A stretch of 64,000 bases of DNA from Burkholderia humptydooensis (GTDB lineage Bacteria > Pseudomonadota > Gammaproteobacteria > Burkholderiales > Burkholderiaceae), in NCBI RefSeq assembly GCF_001513745.1, contig NZ_CP013382.1, positions 1,426,001-1,490,000 on the forward strand, read 5' to 3'. Within the stretch, counting starts at the first letter, position 1. The number at the start of each line of letters is the position of its first letter. This document shows positions 33,564 to 46,332 of the stretch, one piece after another. The position numbers and the translations under genes were made by a program. The notes under the pieces are model-generated. The model was given only the letters and a program-made list of their open reading frames with translations. It did not search any database and was not told the DNA's origin.

Positions 33564-33642
33564 TGAGGTCATGAACGTTGCATGTTCGAGAACATCGAAG
33601 TAATCTTGCCGTCGGGTTGATATTGATTTTTAAGGGGTTTCA

Positions 33643-33972
33643 ATGAAGACGACCGTCGATTACCTCGACGAAGCCAAGCGTTGCCTTGGTGTCGAGTCCG
33701 ACTATGCCCTGTCTAAGCGACTGGACATTCGCCAATCCACCATCAGCGGCTATCGTGCCGGCCGCAGCCATTTCGACGAGCTGACCGCGCTCAAGATCGC
33801 GCAGGCGTGCAATATCGATCCGATGGAAGTGATCGCAGCGGCCGCTTATGAGCGCGCAAAAACGCCTGACGTTCGCGATATCTGGATGGGGGCTTGGGAA
33901 AAATTTTCCAAGGGTTTTCGGTGGCTGGCGCTACCCGCTAACGCTTGCGGGGCCTTGGTCCCGCAGGTGTAA
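33643..33972 (+). CDS. Repressor-like helix-turn-helix regulator (DUF3693 type)
   Basis: A 109-residue protein with a helix-turn-helix at about residues 20-45 (YALSKRLDIRQSTISGYRAG) and a DUF3693-like helical remainder. A good AAGGGG ribosome site precedes the ATG. It faces away from the early operon across the operator array and is the last phage gene on the right, the place of the P2 immunity repressor C. It may be a repressor or a Cro/Cox-like switch protein. Confidence 0.8.
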   Translation: MKTTVDYLDEAKRCLGVESDYALSKRLDIRQSTISGYRAGRSHFDELTALKIAQACNIDPMEVIAAAAYERAKTPDVRDIWMGAWEKFSKGFRWLALPANACGALVPQV

Positions 33973-34095
33973 CGCCAGCTAAAGTTAGCGATCCCTTTTT
34001 ACCTTATGTCAAATTAAAGGCGCCGACAGACTCCCCATCCCAGCCCGCCGTTCAGCCCCAACTCCAGCCGCATCCATCCCGGCCGTTCACTTCCG
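33973..34095. other. Prophage-chromosome junction zone (attR not located)
   Basis: The last phage gene ends at 33972 and the first chromosomal gene ends at 34096. Base composition changes from AT-rich phage-like to GC-rich around 34015-34025. Inverted repeats (GCTGGCG/CGCCAGC, CGCTAAC/GTTAGCG) overlap the end of the repressor gene. No tRNA is seen. The att core cannot be set without the left end. Confidence 0.45.
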
Positions 34096-34581
34096 TCAGG
34101 AAACCACCCCCTGAATCTTGTGCGAGAAGCTCGCCCGTTCCGCCTTGTCCATCAGCGAAAGAAACTCGTCGCGATCCATGTGGACCAGCTCTTCGTGATC
34201 GCCGGCCTCGAAATACACGTCCGGCTGCTGCGCAAGGCTATCGTCGAGGAACGTCTGCATCCCGTAGGCCATGCATACGGGCGGCAGCGCGCCCACGTCG
34301 CAATCCTTGAACAGTTCGCGCAGCTCGACTTCCTTCGCGAGCACGAGATGGCGTCCGGTCTTCGCCCACAGCTCCGATAGCCGCACCGCATGCGTCGTCG
34401 GCAGCACGGCCGCCACGTAGCCCTGCGCATCTTCGAGCAGCACGGTCTTCGCGAGACGATCGCCCGGAATATGCGCGGCCGCGGCCGCCTCCATGTTCGA
34501 GTGGCTGTACGGATGATGGATGACTTCGTATCGCGAAGCCTTCTGGCGCAGGCAGTCCTGCAAGGTGGCGGACATCGACAT
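34096..34581 (-). CDS. YbaK/ProX-family aminoacyl-tRNA deacylase
   Basis: A 161-residue protein of the YbaK/EbsC superfamily, which removes mischarged amino acids from tRNA. The segments MEAAAAAHIPGDRLAKTVLL and LPTTHAVRLSEL fit the family; the Lys of AKTVLL is the expected key residue. A GGAGG ribosome site precedes the ATG. It is downstream of the cysteine synthase gene on the same strand; a link to Cys-tRNA editing is possible. Confidence 0.85.
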   Translation of the reverse strand: MSMSATLQDCLRQKASRYEVIHHPYSHSNMEAAAAAHIPGDRLAKTVLLEDAQGYVAAVLPTTHAVRLSELWAKTGRHLVLAKEVELRELFKDCDVGALPPVCMAYGMQTFLDDSLAQQPDVYFEAGDHEELVHMDRDEFLSLMDKAERASFSHKIQGVVS

Positions 34582-34680
34582 GGCACACCTCCGTCTGATA
34601 AACGTTGATCTCCGCCGGTTGGCAGGATTTTTCTAGCATAGGTCGCGTTCGCTCGTCCGAACAATCCCGCATCGCCGCAT

Positions 34681-35655
34681 CTATGTCGGTTCCAGCCCTC
34701 TTTCCCGCAGCCAGTCGCGGTTGAAGAGCCGCGTGCGGTAGATGTCGCCGCGGTCGCACAGCAACGTCACGATCGTGTGCCCCGGCCCCATCTGCTGCGC
34801 CAGCCAGACGGCCGCCGCGACGTTGATGCCGCTCGATCCGCCGACGTACAGGCCCTCTTCGCGCAGCAGCCGGTAAACCATCGCCACGCAAGCGAGATCG
34901 TCGATGCGCACCGCATCGTCGATCGGCGTGCCCTCCAGATTGGCTGTCACGCGGCTCGAACCGATGCCTTCCGTGATCGAATTGCCTTCGACCCGGATCT
35001 CGCCCGTCTTCACGTAGCTGTAGAGCCCGCTTCCGTGCGGATCCGCCAGCACGATGCGGATCTCCGGATTGCGCTCCTTCAGGTAGCGGCTCACGCCCGC
35101 GAGCGTGCCGCCCGTTCCCGTCGCGCAGACGAACGCGTCGACCGTCCCGGCCGTGTCGCGCCAGATCTCCGGGCCGGTCGTCTCGTAGTGCGCCTGGCGA
35201 TTGACGAGGTTGTCGAACTGGTTGGCCCAGATCGCGTTGTCGAGTTCGGCGGCGAGCCGCCCGGCGATCTTCTGATAGTTGTCCGGATCCTTGTAGGGCG
35301 CGGCCGGCACCGCTCGCACGTCCGCGCCGAGCGTGCGCAGCACTTCCATCTTTTCCGGCGATTGCGTTTGCGGAATCACGATCACGCAGCGATAGCCGCG
35401 CGCCGCGCACAGATGCGCGAGCCCGATGCCGGTGTTGCCCGCCGTGCCCTCGACGACGGTGCCGCCCGGCTTCAGCACGCCCCGCCGCTCGGCGTCTTCG
35501 ATGATGTAGCGCGCCGCGCGATCCTTGACCGACCCGCCCGGGTTCATGAATTCGGCCTTGCCGAGTATTTCGCAGCCCGTCTGCGCGCTGAGCTTCGCCA
35601 GGCGGATCAGCGGCGTGCGCCCCACGCAGTCGACGAAACCATGCCGCACGTCCAT
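34681..35655 (-). CDS. Cysteine synthase / O-acetylserine sulfhydrylase-type PLP enzyme
   Basis: A 324-residue fold-type II PLP enzyme. Lys44 in PGGSVKDRAARY binds PLP, GTAGNTGIGLAHL is the substrate loop, and TGTGGTLAGVSRYLKE the phosphate loop. It makes cysteine from O-acetylserine and sulfide, or a related beta-replacement product. An AAGGAGG ribosome site fixes the start at 35655. The HGFVDCVGRTPLIRL start is closer to the A. thaliana-like/CysK2 branch than to enteric CysK. Confidence 0.85.
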   Translation of the reverse strand: MDVRHGFVDCVGRTPLIRLAKLSAQTGCEILGKAEFMNPGGSVKDRAARYIIEDAERRGVLKPGGTVVEGTAGNTGIGLAHLCAARGYRCVIVIPQTQSPEKMEVLRTLGADVRAVPAAPYKDPDNYQKIAGRLAAELDNAIWANQFDNLVNRQAHYETTGPEIWRDTAGTVDAFVCATGTGGTLAGVSRYLKERNPEIRIVLADPHGSGLYSYVKTGEIRVEGNSITEGIGSSRVTANLEGTPIDDAVRIDDLACVAMVYRLLREEGLYVGGSSGINVAAAVWLAQQMGPGHTIVTLLCDRGDIYRTRLFNRDWLRERGLEPT

Positions 35656-35872
35656 GATCGCTCCTCCTTCCCCGCCCTTGCGCGCTTGGCCCCGCAGGTG
35701 GCGCGGCCTACACACAAGACAAGGATAGATGACCGCGCCGGCCGCCACCGCGCTTTCGTCGCCCGACGCCGCGTACTAAGCTGGAAAACGAGCCGGAACG
35801 CGATTGCGCCGCGGCGCTCGCCCGTCGGCGCGTCCACGCGGGCGCTCGCGTCACTACGAAACGAGGTGCGAC

Positions 35873-36361
35873 ATGCTGCAATTGCTCACCGTTGCGATCG
35901 ACAAGCCCGAGACGACGAACTTCATTCTCGGCCAGACGCATTTCATCAAGTCGGTCGAGGACATCCACGAGGCGCTCGTCGGCGCCGTGCCCGGCATCCG
36001 GTTCGGCCTCGCGTTCTGCGAGGCGTCCGGCAAGCGCCTCGTGCGCCATTCCGGCACCGACGGCGCGCTGACCGAGCTCGCTTGCCGGAACGCGACCGCG
36101 ATCGGCGCCGGCCATTGCTTTCTCGTCTTTCTCGGCGACGGCTTCTATCCGCTCAACGTGCTGAACGCGATCAAGGCGGTGCCCGAGGTCTGCCGGATTT
36201 TCTGCGCGACCGCGAATCCGACCGAGGTCGTCGTCGCGCAGTCCAATCAGGGACGCGCCATTCTCGGCGTTGTCGACGGCTTTCCGCCGCTCGGCGTCGA
36301 AAACGACGAGGACGTGCGCTGGCGGAAGGAACTGCTGCGCAGCATCGGCTACAAGGCGTAG
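35873..36361 (+). CDS. Adenosine-specific kinase homologue (DUF355)
   Basis: A 162-residue DUF355 protein (MLQLLTVAIDKPETTNFILG) with the conserved GQTHFIKSVEDIHEAL and CATANPTEVVVAQSNQGRAILGVVDG parts (each given in short runs here: GQTHFIKS, NPTEVVVA, GRAILGVVDG). A structural homologue from archaea was assigned adenosine kinase activity. The ATG at 35873 has an acceptable GAGGTG site. Full length. Confidence 0.88.
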   Translation: MLQLLTVAIDKPETTNFILGQTHFIKSVEDIHEALVGAVPGIRFGLAFCEASGKRLVRHSGTDGALTELACRNATAIGAGHCFLVFLGDGFYPLNVLNAIKAVPEVCRIFCATANPTEVVVAQSNQGRAILGVVDGFPPLGVENDEDVRWRKELLRSIGYKA

Positions 36362-36421
36362 CCGCCGCGCATCACCGGATGGCGAGCCGGGCGCGCTTGC
36401 CGCGCGCCGGCTCGATTCAGA

Positions 36422-37108
36422 TCAGCCGAGCGGGCCGTCGAGGCGTGCGCCGAACCGCCCGATTCGCGGCAGATAGAATCGCGACGGATCGAGCGAGAAC
36501 GCCACGCGGCGCGTGCGCCCCATGATCTCGTCGCGCGGGAAGAAGCCGTAATAGCGGGAGTCCGCGCTGTCGTCGCGGTTGTCGCCGAGCATCAGGTAAG
36601 CGCCGTTGGGCACGACCACCGGCCCGAACGAGCTGCGCGGGCTCGGCGCGTCGGGAGACAGACGGACGACGTGCGTCGCGCCCGCCAGCCGCTCGGCCCG
36701 GTATTCGCCCCGGGCAGTCGCGTCGCTCGACAGCAGATTCGCGCCGAGCGGCGCGTAGCGCACCCGCTTGCCGTCGATGTACAGCACGTTGTCGCGCATC
36801 TCGACGACGTCGCCGGGCAGCCCGATCACGCGCTTGACGAGCAGTTCGTGCGCGGCCGACGAATCGACGGTCACGATGTCACCGCGCTGCGGATCGCCCA
36901 GATGCGCGACGCGAACGTGCGTGAACGGCACGCGCAGGTCATAGGCGAGCTTGTCGACGAAGATGCGGTCTCCGAGCCTGATCGTCGGCAACATCGATCC
37001 GCTCGGCACGACGTTCCAGTCGGCCACCGCGCTGCGAAAGACCACCATGAAGAACAGGAAGGCGATCAGCTTCCTGTACTCCTTCCACCACGCCAAAATC
37101 GTCATCAT
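36422..37108 (-). CDS. lepB: Signal peptidase I
   Basis: A 228-residue leader peptidase with one N-terminal membrane span (residues 14-27). Catalytic Ser38 lies in VPSGSMLPT and Lys92 in VKRVIGLPGD; the box GDNRDDSADSRYYGF is also present. It is shorter than the housekeeping beta-proteobacterial LepB (about 297), so probably a second copy. The start MMTILAWWKEYRK at 37108 is chosen; the open frame upstream has no family similarity. Confidence 0.88.
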   Translation of the reverse strand: MMTILAWWKEYRKLIAFLFFMVVFRSAVADWNVVPSGSMLPTIRLGDRIFVDKLAYDLRVPFTHVRVAHLGDPQRGDIVTVDSSAAHELLVKRVIGLPGDVVEMRDNVLYIDGKRVRYAPLGANLLSSDATARGEYRAERLAGATHVVRLSPDAPSPRSSFGPVVVPNGAYLMLGDNRDDSADSRYYGFFPRDEIMGRTRRVAFSLDPSRFYLPRIGRFGARLDGPLG

Positions 37109-37389
37109 GCTGTCAGGTTGCGCGTGCGCGCCGTAGCCGTGTGTGCGGGAACTATATCGCAAGCGCCGGCCCGCGGGCGCGTGAGCGCGCTCTCCGCCCC
37201 GCTCCGCGCCTCCCGATTTCCGCCAGGCATGGTGTAGGAAATCACCGACAAACAGCCGCGCCGGATGACTCGAAGTTCGTCGCCCGCTGATTGGAACGGC
37301 CCATTGCGTCGACGATACTTGGGTCACAACAAAGAGAATTTCATGTTCTGCGGCGGCGCTCGAGAGGCGCCGCGGTGAAGGAGACCAAC

Positions 37390-37530
37390 ATGAGCCTCGC
37401 TGCGCAAGATCTCATCGAACTGCTTCGTCTCGCTCAAGGCGGCGCCGGCGCGCTCACGCAGCATCTGTTGCGCGAAGTCGCCGGGAATCTGATCGCGTTC
37501 GGCGTGGCCGACTGCCGGGGCGGGTGCTGA
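37390..37530 (+). CDS. Small protein of unknown function (46 residues)
   Basis: MSLAAQDLIELLRLAQGGAG begins at 37390 after a strong GAAGGAGA ribosome site 5-6 nt upstream. The N-terminal half is an amphipathic helix and the end is Cys-containing (DCRGGC). Nothing else in this gap explains such a site. No family recognised. Confidence 0.5.
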   Translation: MSLAAQDLIELLRLAQGGAGALTQHLLREVAGNLIAFGVADCRGGC

Positions 37531-37642
37531 CCGCGTCGCGATCGAACGAGGCCGGCGCGCTTCCAGGCAGCGATCGGAAACAAACGGAAGCGATTCGGCC
37601 CGCCGCCGAAACCCGCACGATCCGCGCGCCGCGCCGCCTTCC

Positions 37643-37656
37643 TGACGGACTTGTCA
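37643..37656 (+). promoter_or_regulatory. IrlR-type operator, box 1
   Basis: TGACGGACTTGTCA, one mismatch from TGACA-N4-TGTCA, followed 8 bp later by TCA at 37665-37667. It precedes the small periplasmic gene at 37741 by about 85 bp. Confidence 0.65.
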
Positions 37657-37740
37657 CCTCGCGGTCATCGCCGCGCTCCGCTCTGTCGTCACACTGAACG
37701 GGTCCGCCGTTGCGGCGACACTACCCGAGCGAGATATTCG

Positions 37741-37986
37741 ATGAAACGAGCAACATCCACGGCCTTCGCGGCGCTCTTCGCCTTCGCCGCATCATCCGCG
37801 TTCGCGCACGGAATGCCCGAGCGCGTGTTCAAGGAGCGCAAGCCGATTCGCGCGGAGACGCCCCGGCAACAGCCGCATCGCGACGCGCCGTCGAGCGGCT
37901 GCGCATCCGGCTGCCCGTCGGCCCGCGCAACGCTGTCGCAGCGAGACCGCAGCGCGCCGGGCGCGAACCCGCCGTCGCGAACGTGA
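37741..37986 (+). CDS. Small periplasmic protein upstream of czcCBA
   Basis: An 81-residue protein with a clear signal peptide (MKRATSTAFAALFAFAASSAFA, cut after residue 22, given here as MKRATSTAFA...SSAFA). The mature part is basic, with two Cys (CASGC). Its stop overlaps the next operator box. Place and operator suggest a metal-response role; no family recognised. Confidence 0.6.
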   Translation: MKRATSTAFAALFAFAASSAFAHGMPERVFKERKPIRAETPRQQPHRDAPSSGCASGCPSARATLSQRDRSAPGANPPSRT

Positions 37987-37997
37987 CAAAAATGTCA
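37984..37997 (+). promoter_or_regulatory. IrlR-type operator, box 2, with czcC promoter
   Basis: TGACAAAAATGTCA is a perfect TGACA-N4-TGTCA dyad, the core of the CusR/CopR box. TCA follows after 8 bp (38006-38008), and a TAGCAT -10 lies at 38031-38036, 47 bp from box start. Box, TCA and -10 spacing equal those at 46733. Confidence 0.75.
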
Positions 37998-38066
37998 TGC
38001 TCGCCTCATGTTTGCATTGCGGCACGCCCGTAGCATCGATCGCGTTTCACCGGAACCCGATCACTC

Positions 38067-39449
38067 ATGCCCAAGCGTATCTTCGCCGCACTCGTGTCGG
38101 CTGCGATCACGGCGTCGGCGGCGCAAGCGCAACCCGCGCCGGCCTCATCCGCGCCCGACCGCCAGGCCGCCGCATCGTCCGACGCCCGCGCGTCCTCCGT
38201 GCGCGCTGCGCGTTCGGCGTTCCCCGCGCCGCTTGCGTCGACTTCGGCGTCATCCGCCGCTTCGCCCGCGCTGTCGCTTGACGATGCGCTGACTCTCGCC
38301 GCGGCGAACAATCCGCTGCTGAAAAGCGCGCAATCCGGTGCCGACGCGTCCGTCAGCGCGCTCGTCCAGGCGGGCGCGCGGCCGAATCCGACCGTGTCGT
38401 TCCTGCAGGAAGGCTTCGACCGGCAGGAGCGGACGACGACGGGCCTCGTCAGCCAGACGATCGAGCTCGGCGGCAAGCGGCGCGCGCGCATCGACGCCGC
38501 GTCGTATGGCCGCGCATTCGCGCTCGCGTCGCTCGACGGCCGCGCGGCCGCGCTGCGCGCCGACGTGACGGGCGCGTTCTACGGCGTGCTTGCCGCGCAG
38601 CGGCAGTTGCAAGTGGCGGAGGAATCCGCCGCGATCGCCGCGCGCTCGGCCGACATGGCCGACAAGCGCGCCCGCGCCGGCAAGGTGTCGCCCGTCGAGG
38701 CGACGAAGGCGCGCGTCGCGCAGACGGCCGCGCAGATCGAGCTGTCGAATGCGCAAACGCGCGTGTCGGCGGCGCTCGCGCGGCTCGCGAACGCGACGGG
38801 CAGCGCGGACGTGCGCGGCCGCGTCGCGTCGGGCGATCTCGATGCGTTGCCGGGCGTCGAGCCGCTGCCGCAATTGCTCGGCCGGCTCGACGACGCGCCG
38901 CAAGCGCGCGCGGCGAAGGCCGATATGCTGCGCACGAACGCGCAGATCGCGATCGAGCGCGCAAAGCGCGTGCCGGACATCACCGTCAGCGCGGGCGTCA
39001 AGCACGTCGTCACGGGCGGCGCGCCGGACAATCAGGCGGTCGTCGGCGTGTCGATTCCGCTGCCGCTCTTCGATACGAACAGGGGCGCGATTCTCGAAGC
39101 CGTCCACCAGGCCGCGAAAGCGAACGCCGATTTCGACGCCGAGCGCGCGCGCCTGCGGCTCGATCTCGCGCAAGCCTACGCGAACTACGAGCGCTCGACG
39201 AGCGAAGCGCGGCGGCTGAAGGCCGACGTGCTGCCCGCCGCGCGGCAGTCGCTCGACGCGATGTCGCGCGGCTACCAGCTCGGCAAGTTCAGCTTCCTCG
39301 ACGTGCTCGACGCGCAGCGCACACTGTTCGACGCGCAGTCGCGCTATGTGCAGGCGCTCGCCGACGCGCATCAGTCGTTTGCCGATATCGAGCGCGTCGT
39401 CGGCGCGCCGGCGCGCGACGCCGCCCGCCCCCTCGCCCAACTTCGCTGA
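38067..39449 (+). CDS. czcC: Outer-membrane efflux channel CzcC
   Basis: A 460-residue TolC-family channel with a signal peptide (residues 1-22) and two repeated helical OEP domains (about 70-250 and 270-440). It forms the outer part of a heavy-metal RND pump with the next two genes. The second half has QLGKFSFLDVLDAQRTLFDA, a family signature. It is about 25 nt downstream of the inferred start site from box 2. Confidence 0.9.
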   Translation: MPKRIFAALVSAAITASAAQAQPAPASSAPDRQAAASSDARASSVRAARSAFPAPLASTSASSAASPALSLDDALTLAAANNPLLKSAQSGADASVSALVQAGARPNPTVSFLQEGFDRQERTTTGLVSQTIELGGKRRARIDAASYGRAFALASLDGRAAALRADVTGAFYGVLAAQRQLQVAEESAAIAARSADMADKRARAGKVSPVEATKARVAQTAAQIELSNAQTRVSAALARLANATGSADVRGRVASGDLDALPGVEPLPQLLGRLDDAPQARAAKADMLRTNAQIAIERAKRVPDITVSAGVKHVVTGGAPDNQAVVGVSIPLPLFDTNRGAILEAVHQAAKANADFDAERARLRLDLAQAYANYERSTSEARRLKADVLPAARQSLDAMSRGYQLGKFSFLDVLDAQRTLFDAQSRYVQALADAHQSFADIERVVGAPARDAARPLAQLR

Positions 39450-39459
39450 AGAACTCGCC

Positions 39460-40929
39460 ATGCAACGCACGCAACTGATCGTCGCCGGCGCGGCCGCGGC
39501 CGGCGTCCTCGCCATCGCGCTGGCGCTCGCGCGCTCGCCGTCCGCGCCGTCCACGTCGGCGGCCTCCGGGGCCGGCGCCGCCGCTGCCGCATCCGGCGCG
39601 ACCGGGCCGCACGGCGGCGCGATGCGCGCGCAAGGCGCGCTGTCCGCCGAAATCGCGCTGTCCGAGAAGCCGGACGATGCGCGCCTCGTCGTCTATCCGT
39701 TCGTCGACGGCAAGCCCGTCGACAAAGGCGCAACTGTCTCCGGCACGCTGACCCGCCACGACGGCGGCCGCATCGCGTTGCAGTTCACGCAGGCCGGCGC
39801 GAAATACACGTCGGCGCAGCCGATCGCGAAGCCGCACGTGTTCGACGCGTCGATCGACGTGAAGGTCGGCGCGCGCCGCGCGTCGTTCCCGTTCTCGCGC
39901 GCGGACGGCGCGATCGCGCTGAACGACGGGCAGATCGGCGCGGCGAAGATCGGCGTCGCGCGCGCGGCCCCCGCGCAGATCGTCACGAGCTTCCAGTTGC
40001 CCGGCGAGATCAAGTTCAACGAGGACCGCACCGCGCACGTCGTGCCACGCGTCGCGGGGATCGTCGAGCGGGTCGCCGTGTCGATCGGCGAGAACGTCAG
40101 GCAAGGGCAACTGCTCGCCGTGATCGCGAGCGCGGATCTCGCCGACCGGCGCAGCGAGCTGATGACGGCGGAGCGCCGGCTGCAGGCCGCGCGCACGTCG
40201 TACGCGCGCGAAAAGACCTTGTGGGAGGAGCGCATCTCCGCGGAGCAGGATTACCTGCAGGCGCAGGTGCAATTGCGCGAGGCGGAAATCGCCGCGGCGA
40301 ACGCGCGGCAGAAGCTCGCCGCGCTGAACGCGCGCGCCGCGCCCGGCGCGCTCAACCGCTACGAGCTGCGCGCGCCGTTCGCGGGCACGATCGTCGAGAA
40401 GCACATCGCGCCCGGCGAGGCGATCGCGGCCGATGCGAACGTATTCGTCGTGTCCGATCTGTCGTCGGTGTGGGCCGAAATGGCCGTGCCCGCGCAGCGC
40501 CTGAACGACGTGCGCGTCGGCCGCCACGCGAGCGTCAGCGCGGCCGCGTTCGAATCGAAATCGGGCGGGCCGATCGCGTACGTCGGCGCGCTGCTCGGCG
40601 AGCAGACCCGCACCGCGCCCGCGCGCGTCGTGCTGCCGAATCCCGACGGCGCGTGGCGGCCCGGAATGTTCGTCAACGTGACGGTGGACGCCGGCACGCA
40701 GAACGTGCCCGTCGCCGTGGCGAGCGACGCGCTGCAGGACGTCGACGGCGCGCCCGCCGTGTTCGTTCGAACGCCGAAGGGTTTCGTCGCGCAGGCGATC
40801 GAGACGGGCCGGCGCGACGACAAGACGGTGGAGGTCGTCAAGGGCCTCGCGCCCGGCCAGACCTACGCCGCCGCGAACAGCTTCGTGCTGAAGGCGGAGC
40901 TCGGCAAGGGCGTCGCCGACGAGCACTGA
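39460..40929 (+). CDS. czcB: Periplasmic adaptor CzcB
   Basis: A 489-residue HlyD/RND adaptor. It has an N-terminal anchor (residues 8-24), an extra N-terminal domain typical of CzcB (residues 50-150), then the barrel-sandwich and hairpin parts (VAGIVERVAVSIGENVRQGQ). The ATG at 39460 lies 10 bp after czcC. It bridges pump and channel. Confidence 0.9.
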   Translation: MQRTQLIVAGAAAAGVLAIALALARSPSAPSTSAASGAGAAAAASGATGPHGGAMRAQGALSAEIALSEKPDDARLVVYPFVDGKPVDKGATVSGTLTRHDGGRIALQFTQAGAKYTSAQPIAKPHVFDASIDVKVGARRASFPFSRADGAIALNDGQIGAAKIGVARAAPAQIVTSFQLPGEIKFNEDRTAHVVPRVAGIVERVAVSIGENVRQGQLLAVIASADLADRRSELMTAERRLQAARTSYAREKTLWEERISAEQDYLQAQVQLREAEIAAANARQKLAALNARAAPGALNRYELRAPFAGTIVEKHIAPGEAIAADANVFVVSDLSSVWAEMAVPAQRLNDVRVGRHASVSAAAFESKSGGPIAYVGALLGEQTRTAPARVVLPNPDGAWRPGMFVNVTVDAGTQNVPVAVASDALQDVDGAPAVFVRTPKGFVAQAIETGRRDDKTVEVVKGLAPGQTYAAANSFVLKAELGKGVADEH

Positions 40930-44247
<3,318 letters not shown>

Positions 44248-44253
44248 ATCCGG

Positions 44254-44943
44254 ATGCGAATACTGATCGTGGAAGACGAGCCGAAAACCGGCATGTACCT
44301 GCGCAAGGGGCTGACCGAGGCGGGCTTCGTCGCGGACTGGGTCGAGGACGGCGTGACGGGCCTGCATCAGGCCGAGACCGAGGAATACGACCTGATCATC
44401 CTCGACGTGATGCTGCCCGGCCACGACGGCTGGACCGTGCTCGAGCGGCTGCGGCGCGAGCGCTCGACGCCCGTGCTGTTCCTGACCGCGAGCGACGACG
44501 TGGGCGACCGCGTGAAGGGGCTCGAGCTCGGCGCGGACGATTACGTCGTCAAGCCGTTCGATTTCGTCGAGCTGGTCGCGCGCGTGCGCTCGATCCTGCG
44601 CCGTGGGCAGGCGCGCGAATCGACGGTCCTCAGGATCGCGGACCTGGAACTCGACCTGACGCGGCGCAAGGCCACGCGCCAAGGCGACGTCGTGCTGCTG
44701 ACCGCGAAGGAGTTCGCGCTGCTGTGGCTGCTGATGCGCCGCGAGGGCGAGATCCTGCCGCGCGCGACGATCGCGTCGCAGGTGTGGGACATGAACTTCA
44801 ACAGCGATACGAACGTCGTGGACGCGGCGATCCGCCGGCTGCGCGCGAAGATCGACGACGCGTACGAGCCGAAGCTGATCCACACGGTGCGCGGGATGGG
44901 CTACGTGCTCGAAGTCAGGGGCGGGAGCGCGCCCGGCCGATGA
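44254..44943 (+). CDS. irlR: Response regulator IrlR
   Basis: A 229-residue OmpR-family regulator. Receiver domain residues 1-120 with phospho-acceptor Asp51 ([10 protein letters not shown]) and Lys in YVVKPF; winged helix at residues 130-220. It matches IrlR of B. pseudomallei very closely from memory. irlRS was found as an invasion-related locus also giving cadmium and zinc resistance. It should bind the four TGACA-N4-TGTCA boxes nearby. Confidence 0.9.
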   Translation: MRILIVEDEPKTGMYLRKGLTEAGFVADWVEDGVTGLHQAETEEYDLIILDVMLPGHDGWTVLERLRRERSTPVLFLTASDDVGDRVKGLELGADDYVVKPFDFVELVARVRSILRRGQARESTVLRIADLELDLTRRKATRQGDVVLLTAKEFALLWLLMRREGEILPRATIASQVWDMNFNSDTNVVDAAIRRLRAKIDDAYEPKLIHTVRGMGYVLEVRGGSAPGR

Positions 44944-46295
44944 TCAGACGCCTGTTGCCCCGCACGCTGCGCGCGCGCCTGACGGCGCTCATCATCCTGT
45001 CGACCGCGGCGACGCTCGCGCTGAGCGGCATCGCGCTCTACAGCGCGCTGCACAACCGGCTCGCGGACATGTCGTCGCACGAAATGTCGGCGACGCTCGC
45101 GGCGATGCGCACGCATCTCGCGAACGTCGAGAACGTCGACGACATCCCGCGCAAATCGGATCTATGGGTCGATCAATTGCACGGCCACCAGAATCTGGAT
45201 CTCGCGATCTACGATACCGGCGGCCGGTTGCTGTTCGCGACACGCGGCTTCGTCGCGCCGCGCGCGGCGCCCGCCGGCACGACGTTCGGCTATCTCGCGG
45301 GCGACGCGCCGCTGCGCGGCGCCGGGACGCGCACCGCGCGCGTCGTCGTGCAGTACGACGGCAAGAACGACCGTGCGCTGTTGCGCGCGTATGCTTACAC
45401 GGTCGTCGTGATCGAGGTGCTCGCCGTCGTGCTGACGGCGGCGCTCGCCTACGGCATCGCGATGCTCGGCCTGAGCCCGTTGCGGCGGCTCGTCGCGCGC
45501 GCCGAGCAGATGTCGTCGAGCCGGCTCGCGCAGCCGCTGCCGGAGCTCGATACGTCGGGCGAGCTCAAGGAGATGGAGCATGCGTTCAACGGGATGCTCA
45601 AGCGCCTCGACGAATCGTTCGTCCGGCTGAGCCAGTTCTCGTCGAATCTCGCGCACGACATGCGCACGCCGCTCACGAACCTGCTCGCCGAGGCGCAGGT
45701 CGCGCTGTCGAAGCCGCGCACGGCCGACGAGTACCGCGACGTGATCGAATCGAGCATCGACGAATATCAGCGTCTGTCGCGGATGATCGAGGACATGCTG
45801 TTCCTCGCGCGCTCCGACAACGCTCAGCGCCATCTGGCGATCCGCACGCTCGACGCGGCGGCGGAGGCCGGGCGCGTCGCCGGCTATTACGAGCCGATGG
45901 CAGAAGACGCGGAGGTGAGCATCGTCGTGCGCGGCAAGGCCGGCGTGCGGGCGGACGCGCTGCTCTATCACCGCGCGCTCAGCAACCTGATCAGCAACGC
46001 GCTCAATCACGCGCCGCGCGGCTCGACGATCACGATCGACTGCACGCAGACCGCCAGCGCGACGACGGTCCGCGTATCGGACACTGGCCACGGCATTGAG
46101 CCGCAACACCGCGAGCGGATCTTCGAGCGGTTCTATCGCGTCGATCCGGCGCGGCACAACTCGGCGTCGGGCACCGGGCTCGGCCTCGCGATCGTGCGCT
46201 CGATCATGGAAAACCACGGCGGCACGTGCGGCGTCGACAGCGAGCCGCACGTGCGCACGACGTTCTGGCTGACATTTCCCGCGCACGCGGCTTGA
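44940..46295 (+). CDS. irlS: Sensor histidine kinase IrlS
   Basis: A 451-residue kinase with two membrane spans (residues 13-33 and 153-176) around a periplasmic sensor loop, a HAMP region, the phospho-acceptor His239 in [10 protein letters not shown], and a C-terminal ATPase ([18 protein letters not shown]). Heavy-metal sensor kinase type. Its start overlaps irlR by ATGA. The loop contains HGHQ, a possible metal ligand. Confidence 0.9.
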   Translation: MIRRLLPRTLRARLTALIILSTAATLALSGIALYSALHNRLADMSSHEMSATLAAMRTHLANVENVDDIPRKSDLWVDQLHGHQNLDLAIYDTGGRLLFATRGFVAPRAAPAGTTFGYLAGDAPLRGAGTRTARVVVQYDGKNDRALLRAYAYTVVVIEVLAVVLTAALAYGIAMLGLSPLRRLVARAEQMSSSRLAQPLPELDTSGELKEMEHAFNGMLKRLDESFVRLSQFSSNLAHDMRTPLTNLLAEAQVALSKPRTADEYRDVIESSIDEYQRLSRMIEDMLFLARSDNAQRHLAIRTLDAAAEAGRVAGYYEPMAEDAEVSIVVRGKAGVRADALLYHRALSNLISNALNHAPRGSTITIDCTQTASATTVRVSDTGHGIEPQHRERIFERFYRVDPARHNSASGTGLGLAIVRSIMENHGGTCGVDSEPHVRTTFWLTFPAHAA

Positions 46296-46332
46296 CCGGG
46301 CGCGCCGCCGCCCTGCGCCGTTCGCCCGCACG

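Noticed and set aside
33920-33995. tRNA or tmRNA fragment at the prophage end
   Set aside because: There are nested inverted repeats but no cloverleaf, anticodon arm or CCA-like end.
34681-35748. A longer cysteine synthase starting at 35748
   Set aside because: An AAGGAGG site directly before the ATG at 35655 and the family N-terminus fix the shorter start.
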